Origin: Polyangiaceae bacterium
GTDB taxonomy: Bacteria > Myxococcota_A > Polyangia > Polyangiales > Polyangiaceae
Assembly (NCBI GenBank): GCA_016933275.1
Contig: JAFGBI010000303.1
Span: 1 to 64,000 of the forward strand
DNA length: 64,000 nt
Direction: 5' to 3'
In this document: piece by piece, positions 10,304-17,484 of the stretch
Layout: the number at the start of each line of letters is the position of its first letter
Numbering within the stretch: the first letter of the stretch is position 1
Notes under the pieces: generated by a model
What the model saw: the letters and a program-made list of their open reading frames with translations, nothing else
What the model was told of the DNA's origin: nothing
Database searches by the model: none
Translations under genes and position numbers: made by a program

Positions 10304-10387
10304 CCCTGCCCCCCGGAACGAGGATCTGTCGCACCCCGAAGGAACGAGCCGGAGAGACTGGCACGGTCCTCGCATTCCGACCTCGGC

Positions 10388-10525
10388 ATGAATGCCGCCA
10401 CCCCACCGAGGCTGGTCCGGTCCGCCCTCGGCGGATTCGGAATCGGGTTGCTGGTCCTGCTTTCCACTGGGATCATCCTCGCTGCCTCCGGGGTTGGTCC
10501 GCCTCCTCCCGTACTCCATCGTTGA
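10388..10525 (+). CDS. Possible small single-TM protein (45 aa)
   Basis: MNAATPPRLVRSALGGFGIGLLVLLSTGIILAASGVGPPPPVLHR*; hydrophobic core; weak RBS. Confidence 0.3.
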   Translation: MNAATPPRLVRSALGGFGIGLLVLLSTGIILAASGVGPPPPVLHR

Positions 10526-10618
10526 GGACCGAACGTGCGATCGGCTCGACCCGGCTGTGCCAGAACGTGCCAGCAGCTCCAGCTCGCCCAGCCAGGTACG
10601 GGCTCTGGTCAGGCCGAA

Positions 10619-11803
10619 TCAGGGAGCGGGGATGGGAGCGGCGCTGACGGTCGCTGGAGGATCCGGGCTCGGCGTGCTCCCGCTCGCTGCCGGGACCGGG
10701 ACGGGCGTAGTCCCGCTGGACGCGGCTGCGGCTCGCGCGGCGATGCGCGCCTTGACCGCCGTGGCGAGCGCACAGCTGTTGGCTTGTCGCTGTTGCGCCG
10801 CGATGCTGCGCTGCTGGTCCTCGGTTCGATCTCCCGACGCCAGATGCAGGCTGCGTTGCTCGCCAACCGGGATGAACCGACCCTCGGCCGGTGCGCGCAC
10901 GCGCAGGAGCTGACGGCCGCTCCCGAGCTCCCAGACCCCCACCCGCGCCATGTGCGGCACCCGCTGCACTCGCTCCTCGACCGTTTCGTACCCGTCGAGC
11001 TTCTCCGGCAGCCCATCCTTCGGGTTCTCGTCGAGCACCGCCGTAAAGACCTCGGCCCCGTCCATCATCTTCACCGCGATCGGGACGTCGTTCCGGCTCA
11101 CATGGTCGAGCTCCCTCTCGAAAGCCCGCACCTTCAGCTCGTTCGTCGCCTCATGGAGCTCATCGGTCCAGTCCGTGCTTAGCACTCGCAGCGCGCCATA
11201 GGCCAGACGGAGGTTATACGGGCGCGGAGGGGGCACGCAGACGTTGTACTCGTTGCACAAGAGCCCAGGCTCGCAGTCGGTCAGAGCCTTGCACGCGGGC
11301 CCTGCCCGCGGATCCGCTTCTCTCCGACGGACGAACATGCACGCGACGAACCCATCGAGCAGAGAGGAGGATGCCGCATGCCTCAACGCCTTCTCGGGCT
11401 TCGCCGATTCGATGTGCACCCGAAGGTAGATGCCAGGCCGCTCCTGGACCTTCTCGAGCGCGACCCCTGCATCCATTCGGTCGCCCTCGTATGGTCCCGC
11501 GAGGTCGGCGACCCACGCCTCGATCCGATCCATGTGAGGAACCACCTCGGGGGCGAGCACCGATGCCACCGCCCGCTGCTTCGCCATCACCTCCGCCTTT
11601 CGGCTCTCCAGCTGGCCTTGCGTTACCTTCCAGTACCCCACTCCAAAGGTCGAGAGGATCACCCCCGTCCACAGCCAGAACCGCGGCGCCCCTTGGTCTC
11701 TCAGCGGATAGACCCCGCGACGAAGCGCACTGCGCCGCTCCGCCCGCGCCTGGTTCAGCGATGGCAGTCCGCGCCGACTCGGCCCTCTCTCTACTTCTGC
11801 CAT
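10619..11803 (-). CDS. Hypothetical single-TM protein linked to the ExbB/ExbD cluster
   Basis: N-terminal TM FWLWTGVILSTFGVGYW; CKALTDCEPGLLCNEYNVC motif; co-oriented with exbBDD. Confidence 0.75.
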   Translation of the reverse strand: MAEVERGPSRRGLPSLNQARAERRSALRRGVYPLRDQGAPRFWLWTGVILSTFGVGYWKVTQGQLESRKAEVMAKQRAVASVLAPEVVPHMDRIEAWVADLAGPYEGDRMDAGVALEKVQERPGIYLRVHIESAKPEKALRHAASSSLLDGFVACMFVRRREADPRAGPACKALTDCEPGLLCNEYNVCVPPPRPYNLRLAYGALRVLSTDWTDELHEATNELKVRAFERELDHVSRNDVPIAVKMMDGAEVFTAVLDENPKDGLPEKLDGYETVEERVQRVPHMARVGVWELGSGRQLLRVRAPAEGRFIPVGEQRSLHLASGDRTEDQQRSIAAQQRQANSCALATAVKARIAARAAAASSGTTPVPVPAASGSTPSPDPPATVSAAPIPAP

Positions 11804-11991
11804 GCTCGCGCCTGCTCAAGAATCTCGAACCACGCGGCCACCGTGACCGCTACCGGAAGCATTGGACCCATTCGCTCCCCATGGTGTTCCACACCACTCG
11901 CACCCGCCCCTGCGAGCATCCCCTGCCCGCCGACAAAGCGCGAACGGGCAGCCCCCGTTTCGCACAGGGCGCTGCCCGTCTGGGGCCTCAT
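11791..11991 (-). CDS. Possible small protein with C-terminal hydrophobic segment
   Basis: MRPQTGSALCETGAAR...MGPMLPVAVTVAAWFEILEQARAWQK*, fills a 250-bp gap in the co-directional cluster; unverified. Confidence 0.25.
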   Translation of the reverse strand: MRPQTGSALCETGAARSRFVGGQGMLAGAGASGVEHHGERMGPMLPVAVTVAAWFEILEQARAWQK

Positions 11992-12052
11992 GGCAAATCC
12001 CGCGCTCCGTCGGGCTTGGCTGGGATGTCCTCGGAATACTCCGGGCTCAGCC

Positions 12053-12637
12053 TCACTCGCCGCCGCCGCTGTCCCCGCCACCCAAGCGTCCGACCATGAA
12101 GCTGATGTTCGGATAGCCAGCGAAGGCCGAGGTCTGGAAGACGCTCTTTACCACCAGTGCAGGAACCTTTCGGTCAACCTGCAGGATGGCGACCCCCGGG
12201 AACTCCCTGCCGGGATTGATCTGCTTCCAGAGCTCCCGCTTGTTCTTCAGCACGCTGAACAGCTCGTCCACCCTCTGCAGCCGGTTGGCCTCGACGATCG
12301 CGTTCACGTTCCCCGATGGCACTCCATCAACCAAGATCTGAGTCCCCGTGATGGCGACCATTGGAGCCTCGACCATGTCGAGCACGTTCGCCGCGTTCGG
12401 GAGGCGGACGTTCTTGTCGAGGGGAAGCTCACCCGAGGCGGAGAAGCTCGAGAGCAAGAAGAGCACGATGCAGAGGAGGAAGTCGATGAACGGAATGAGC
12501 GGGAGCTCGAAGTTCACGCTCCGGCCGCCGCCGCCGGCGACCTTCTTGCGGACGAACGCCAGCGTGATGTGGTGTTTCAGGACAGGCCCGGGTACCGAAA
12601 TCGGCTGGCGAAAGCGGTGAAGTGCTTTGTCGGACAC
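12053..12637 (-). CDS. ExbD/TolR-family biopolymer transport protein
   Basis: RSVNFELPLIPFIDFLLCIVLFLLSSF N-terminal TM with conserved Asp. Confidence 0.9.
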   Translation of the reverse strand: MSDKALHRFRQPISVPGPVLKHHITLAFVRKKVAGGGGRSVNFELPLIPFIDFLLCIVLFLLSSFSASGELPLDKNVRLPNAANVLDMVEAPMVAITGTQILVDGVPSGNVNAIVEANRLQRVDELFSVLKNKRELWKQINPGREFPGVAILQVDRKVPALVVKSVFQTSAFAGYPNISFMVGRLGGGDSGGGE

Positions 12638-12650
12638 AATCGATCCCCTT

Positions 12651-13217
12651 TCAGTTCGCGGCGAACGTCACCATGAAAGCGGGGACGGTTTCGACCGCAC
12701 CACCAACGTTGTACTCACGCTGCGGGGTGTTGATGGCATCGATCACGGCAATCACGTCCTGGAAATGCGTCGAGTTATCGACGTGGAGCACCGCGCGATC
12801 GAACTTCTTGTCAGTCGGCGCTCGGTGGGAACCGTTCTGCTTCCACTCCGCCTCGATCTTCTTGGCGAGGTCCGGATACTGGATATCCTCGTTCGTCCCG
12901 ATCGGCACCGCCTTGCGGTCGACGTCGATGGTGTTGACGACCGTGCTCCCTTCCTTCCACACAAGCTGGAACTTTCGCTCACCGCGCATCTCGACATGAA
13001 GCTCCTTGGGCTTCTCTTGCTTGTCGATGTCCTCTTCCGGGCGAGGCGGACCCGGCACGCGGGCATCAGCGTTGATCCGAGCCATCTGTGACCACACCGC
13101 CGTGATCAGGAGGAAGGAGACGAGGCAGAGGAGGAAGTCGATGAACGGAATGAGCGGGAGCTCGAAATTGACACTGCGCTTTCCGCCGTGTCCGCCGCCT
13201 GTGTCGATACTTGCCAT
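12651..13217 (-). CDS. ExbD/TolR-family biopolymer transport protein
   Basis: RSVNFELPLIPFIDFLLCLVSFLLITAV; paralogue of 12053-12637. Confidence 0.9.
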   Translation of the reverse strand: MASIDTGGGHGGKRSVNFELPLIPFIDFLLCLVSFLLITAVWSQMARINADARVPGPPRPEEDIDKQEKPKELHVEMRGERKFQLVWKEGSTVVNTIDVDRKAVPIGTNEDIQYPDLAKKIEAEWKQNGSHRAPTDKKFDRAVLHVDNSTHFQDVIAVIDAINTPQREYNVGGAVETVPAFMVTFAAN

Positions 13218-13340
13218 GGTGCTAGCTTCCTAATTCGCCGGGCCCGCGAGGGACCTTGCTGCCAACGTACCGGCCGAGGTGACGACGGGCGAGCTGCCGC
13301 GGGCGAGACGCAACCGACGGAGCCCGCCCGTTGCCCTACC

Positions 13341-13997
13341 TCACGCGTTCTCGAGCCCCTGGAGGTTCACCTTCTGGCGATTGGCCACCACTAGGTTCAG
13401 GACCGAAACGGAAGCCTCGTTGATGTCGTCCTCCAAGGCCTGGGTCTTGGTCTGCATGATGGCGAACCCGGTCAGCGAGATGATCGCGGCGATCAGGCCA
13501 AACGCCGTGCAGTTCATCGCCTCGGAGATCCCCTCCGCGAGGATCCGGGCCTTCTGGCTCGGATCGACGGACTCGCCACCAACCGCGCCGAACGCCTTGA
13601 TCAGACCGGTGATCGTGCCAAACAGGCCGGAGAGCATGGCCAGGTTCGAGAACAAGGCGAGCAAGGAGGTTCGCTTGTTGATCTTCGGCATCTCCTTGAG
13701 CGCGGCCTCGTCCATCGCGGCCTGAACCTCTTCGTCGGGACGGTTCACCTTGACCAGACCAGCCTGGACGATGCGCGCGAGCGGCGCGTTGGCTGCCGAC
13801 GCCATCTTCACGGCCTTGGCCACGTCACCGGCGAGGATGCACTTCTGCATCGTGGCAAGGAAGACCTCCTTGTTGATCGATGCTCCGAACAGGTAGACCG
13901 CACGTTCGGCGATGACTGCGATGGCGCAGACCAACCAGAAAAGGATGATCCACATCGCCCAACCGCCCTCTTGATAGTGACGCCATAGAGATGCCAT
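13341..13997 (-). CDS. MotA/TolQ/ExbB proton channel family protein
   Basis: Three TM segments; LFSNLAMLSGLFGTITGLIKAFGAV...ISEAMNCTAFGLIAAI. Confidence 0.93.
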   Translation of the reverse strand: MASLWRHYQEGGWAMWIILFWLVCAIAVIAERAVYLFGASINKEVFLATMQKCILAGDVAKAVKMASAANAPLARIVQAGLVKVNRPDEEVQAAMDEAALKEMPKINKRTSLLALFSNLAMLSGLFGTITGLIKAFGAVGGESVDPSQKARILAEGISEAMNCTAFGLIAAIISLTGFAIMQTKTQALEDDINEASVSVLNLVVANRQKVNLQGLENA

Positions 13998-14719
13998 GAA
14001 TACCTTCCGCCTGTTTTTCGTTGCGACCGTATTGCCCGGCGACGGCGGCAGAGGGTCTCACCCCCGGCAACCGGCGAGTTCACGTCAGTTCGAATCCACG
14101 AACACTGGAGTCCGGGACGGCGCTATCTTGCTGAAGTGAACCCGAACCCGTCAAGAGAGTTTGGGTCCCTACGCGATGTTCGTTCAGTACGGGAACTTTA
14201 CACGGAAGAACGGGCAGATCTGGAGGCCGCCCGAGCGCTCCGCAGCGAGTTCCGTAGGTGGCGAGCAAGGTGCGGACGTCCTGGCCGCGCCTCCTCCACC
14301 GAGTGTTGCTTCTGTAACTGATCGCCCGTTGCCGCAGGCGGCCCCGCCCTCGCCGGAGGTCGATGCTACCCAGGTGCAGGATCGACGGCTCACCCGACGC
14401 CGTTCGCCGGCCGAACCACGCGGTCGAGATACCTTACTACTGGGCGCTTCTCGCCCCGGCGCTGAACCCAGCACCGTCCCACGGCGTCCTGTGAACGACG
14501 ATCCTGGCCACCAACCCGCTCGCCAGGCTGACCGCTCGTCCCCAAGGCCCGGGGTCCTGCGGGCCTGAAGAAGAGGAAGAGAAGGAGCGACCCGGACCGG
14601 CTCGTCCCGATCCACCTGGCACGCCGATGGATGCGCCCCGACGCCGGCGGCAAGGCGGCGGATTGCTGCCGAAAAAGCGGGGTCGGTCTGGTTCTTCGGC
14701 CGGGGCGCAGCGAGTCTGG

Positions 14720-14749
14720 TTGCGCGAGGTCTTGCGGGGCGGCTATAGT
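14720..14749 (+). promoter_or_regulatory. Candidate sigma70-type promoter upstream of second exbB
   Basis: TTGCGC (14720-14725), 18-nt spacer, TATAGT (14744-14749). Confidence 0.4.
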
Positions 14750-14825
14750 CGCTCGCGTTTCGGCGCGGGCGTCGCGCGGGGTGGACGCAGAATCGACGTT
14801 CGGCATCCTGGGAAAGGAACTGGGA

Positions 14826-15497
14826 ATGGAGTTCTTGTTCGCCGCAGAGGGAGTCGGGTTCTTCAACCAGCTGGTCGACGCCTTCAAGCACAATCCGACC
14901 TTCATGGTGTTGAACATGTGCACTTTGGCGATCGTGTTGACGATCGTCGTCGAGCGCTTCGTGTTCCAGCTGACGCGGTACCGCGTCAACTCCAAGGAGT
15001 TCTTCGCACAGGTGAAGAAGCTCGTCCAAGCGGGAAACGTCGATCGTGCGATCAAGCTGAGCGAGGCGAGTGACTACCCGATCCTCCAGCTCGTCCGCGC
15101 CGGATTGACCCACGCCAACAAGGGACCAGACGAGATCGACGCGGCCCTCAGCGAGAAGCTGTCCGAGCTCAAGCCAGAAGCAGAGAAGCGGGTGGGATCG
15201 CTCTGGTCCCTGGCCAACATCGCCACTCTCATCGGGCTCCTGGGTACCGTGTCCGGCCTGATCACCACCTTCGCGGCCATCGCGGCCCCGGGGCTGTCCC
15301 AGTCCGACAAGCAACGGATGCTCTCGAACGGCATCGCGGAAGCCATGTACAACACGGCGTTGGGATTGGGGATCGCGGTCTTCTGTATGATCACCCACAT
15401 CTTGCTCCACACCCGGGCCAAATCAATCCAGCACGACCTAGAATCGACCATGGAGCGCACCTTCAATCTGTTGACGGTGACGCAGCGTTCTGGCTGA
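14826..15497 (+). CDS. MotA/TolQ/ExbB proton channel family protein
   Basis: MEFLFAAEGVGFFNQLVDAF...LANIATLIGLLGTVSGLITTFAAI...IAEAMYNTALGLGIAV; RBS ggaaagga upstream. Confidence 0.93.
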   Translation: MEFLFAAEGVGFFNQLVDAFKHNPTFMVLNMCTLAIVLTIVVERFVFQLTRYRVNSKEFFAQVKKLVQAGNVDRAIKLSEASDYPILQLVRAGLTHANKGPDEIDAALSEKLSELKPEAEKRVGSLWSLANIATLIGLLGTVSGLITTFAAIAAPGLSQSDKQRMLSNGIAEAMYNTALGLGIAVFCMITHILLHTRAKSIQHDLESTMERTFNLLTVTQRSG

Positions 15498-15533
15498 CGT
15501 CGAGCCCTAGCGTCGCTCTCCAACAGAGCCTCC

Positions 15534-16094
15534 ATGGAACAGGTCCAGTCCCTCAGCGCAGCCCAGCGGGCCAGGATCCGCCGCCTCAGCCAGCCGCGAG
15601 AGCTCAGTCCCGATGAAGAGGGCGGCGAGCTCAACATCGTCCCGTTCCTCGATATCATCGTGAACATCCTCATCTTCGTGCTGGCGACGGTGGCGGTGAC
15701 CTTCACTGCCACCATCACCACTTCGCCCCCCGCCAGCCGAGGCGGCGGCGTCCGCAAGGAGATGGAGAGCACGGCCCTCAACCTCACCGTCATCATCGTG
15801 AACGACGGATTCAGCATCAAGGCTTCGGGCGGCAACGTCGCGCCCGGCTGCGCCGGTGTCGGGGCGGGGCTCGCGATCCCCAAGCGAGGACAGGAGTACG
15901 ACTACGCCGCGCTCAACGCTTGCGTCTCCAAGCTCAAGCGCTCGAACCCCGATTTCGAGTCGGAGACCCAGGCGTTCATCAGCGCCAACCCGGGAACCCC
16001 ATACCAGGAAGTCGTGCACGTCGCCGACGCGCTGCGCACCACCGCGAACGGGGAGACCCTCTTCGACGAGATCAACTTCAAGGTGTCGCGATGA
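15534..16094 (+). CDS. ExbD/TolR-family protein
   Basis: GGELNIVPFLDIIVNILIFVLATVAVTF. Confidence 0.9.
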   Translation: MEQVQSLSAAQRARIRRLSQPRELSPDEEGGELNIVPFLDIIVNILIFVLATVAVTFTATITTSPPASRGGGVRKEMESTALNLTVIIVNDGFSIKASGGNVAPGCAGVGAGLAIPKRGQEYDYAALNACVSKLKRSNPDFESETQAFISANPGTPYQEVVHVADALRTTANGETLFDEINFKVSR

Positions 16095-16708
16095 ACCCAC
16101 CCGGTCCTTCACCAATGGGGTCTGCCGGTCCTGCGGCCCCCGCCGCGCGGTACAAGGCCGAGCTCCGCAGGTCGATCCGTCGCAACGCGATGGATCCCGA
16201 GATAAACTTCCTCAACATCACCGCGATGCTGGACATCATGACCATCATCCTGGTCTTCTTGCTGAAGAACCTGGGTGAGACCACGGCCTCGGTGCCGCAG
16301 AGTGATGACCTCCGACTCCCCACGTCCATCATCCAGACCCAGCCCCCGACCGAGGGCGTGATCGTCACCGTCTCCAAGAGCCAAATCCTCGTGGGTGATG
16401 ACAAGGTGGTCACGTTGCCCAGCCGTGACTCGATGGTGCAGACGGGCGCCGGTGCGAACAACAAGCGGAGCGGACCGCAGGATCTTTACATCGTGCCCCT
16501 GGGCAATGCGCTGCAGGCGGCGCGAAAGACCGACAAGCTCATCCGCCAAGCGAAGGGGCTCGACCCCACGATGTCCGAGGCCATCGTCATCGCCGACGGG
16601 ACCACGCCCTATCGGCTGCTGATCGAGGTCCTCCACACCCTCGGGCAAAACGAGTTCGGGCGGTATCATCTCATGGTGATGCAGGCCAAGAGCGCCCCCC
16701 CGAAGTAA
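16091..16708 (+). CDS. ExbD/TolR-family protein
   Basis: DPEINFLNITAMLDIMTIILVFLLKNL; 4-nt overlap with upstream ExbD. Confidence 0.9.
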   Translation: MNPPGPSPMGSAGPAAPAARYKAELRRSIRRNAMDPEINFLNITAMLDIMTIILVFLLKNLGETTASVPQSDDLRLPTSIIQTQPPTEGVIVTVSKSQILVGDDKVVTLPSRDSMVQTGAGANNKRSGPQDLYIVPLGNALQAARKTDKLIRQAKGLDPTMSEAIVIADGTTPYRLLIEVLHTLGQNEFGRYHLMVMQAKSAPPK

Positions 16709-16844
16709 TGGCTAAAAACCGGCACCGTCGCCGGACTGCCCCGCCTCCGCAGAACCGGCGGCTGGCGACCGAATCCCCCCTGGCCCGCGGAGTAGCGGAG
16801 ACACCACCGTCCAAGGATTGGACACCAACTGCCACCAATATTCG

Positions 16845-16934
16845 GGAGAGCCCAGGATACTCCTGGAGAGCCCAGGATACTCCGGAGAGCCCAGTTCTCC
16901 GGAGGACCCAGGCGTCCGGAGCACCTAGTCTTCC
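16845..16934. repeat. Degenerate 17-20-nt tandem repeat, GGAGAGCCCAGnnnnCTCC-like, about 5 units
   Basis: ggagagcccaggatactcct / ggagagcccaggatactcc / ggagagcccagttctcc / ggaggacccaggcgtcc / ggagcacctagtcttcc. Confidence 0.8.
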
Positions 16935-16990
16935 GGGGAATGGAGCCTGCACCGAAGACACCCCGAGCTGAGACCCCCATCCGAACTGGC

Positions 16991-17149
16991 CTAGAGCACC
17001 GATCAGGTTGCCAACAGCAACGGCGGCGCTGGAAACGCGTCCGTGCGAGGCGAGGACGCGTTTCCAACGCTGCCTCTGGAGAGGTCTGCTGCCGGTTCGG
17101 TGCTCTAGGTCGTTGATTTGACGCAGCAATCACCTGATTGCTGCTCTAG
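16991..17149. repeat. Intergenic structured element, family 1 copy 2
   Basis: Perfect termini CTAGAGCACCGA (16991-17002)/TCGGTGCTCTAG (17097-17108); perfect inner stem GGAAACGCGTCC (17031-17042)/GGACGCGTTTCC (17054-17065); GCAGCAATCA (17123-17132)/TGATTGCTGC (17135-17144). Confidence 0.8.
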
Positions 17150-17484
17150 TGAATGAGCCCAAGCAGGTTCGTCGGTCCGCCGGCCACTTTTTGGCCCGCA
17201 CCCTCGAATCTTCGGCTCCCGGGCTTGCCCCACCCCATCCCATCGTGCTAGGTGGTGGCGCGTAACTGAAACGTCGCTCCCGCGGGGGGAGCGTCCCGGG
17301 CGCCAGCGCCGGATTTCTACGATATCCCAGCTGTCTGCCGATTGTGCTTGGCTCGGAGTGGCCTCGTTTGGATCGCCGCCTGCCGCGGCCCGAGCGTGGC
17401 TCCTGTGCTCAAGCAAACTCCCGGGATAATTCCCCGCTGGATGGCAGCGATGCGGTCCTCGCGATCGCCCAATAGCCTCCTGCC

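Noticed and set aside
14080-14105. tRNA-like T-loop GTTCGAATCC
   Set aside because: No complementary T-stem, anticodon arm or acceptor stem around it.
14161-14568. 135-aa + strand ORF (MGPYAMFVQYGNFTRKNGQIWRPPER...) in the divergent exb intergenic region
   Set aside because: Pro/Arg-rich low-information tail typical of non-coding high-GC ORFs; not enough evidence to call it.
16845-16934. Tandem array considered as a CRISPR
   Set aside because: Units are adjacent and decaying with no spacers and no cas genes in the window.
16991-17149. Family-1 element considered as a simple Rho-independent terminator
   Set aside because: Stems are followed by no T-run on either strand and the structure is much larger than a terminator.
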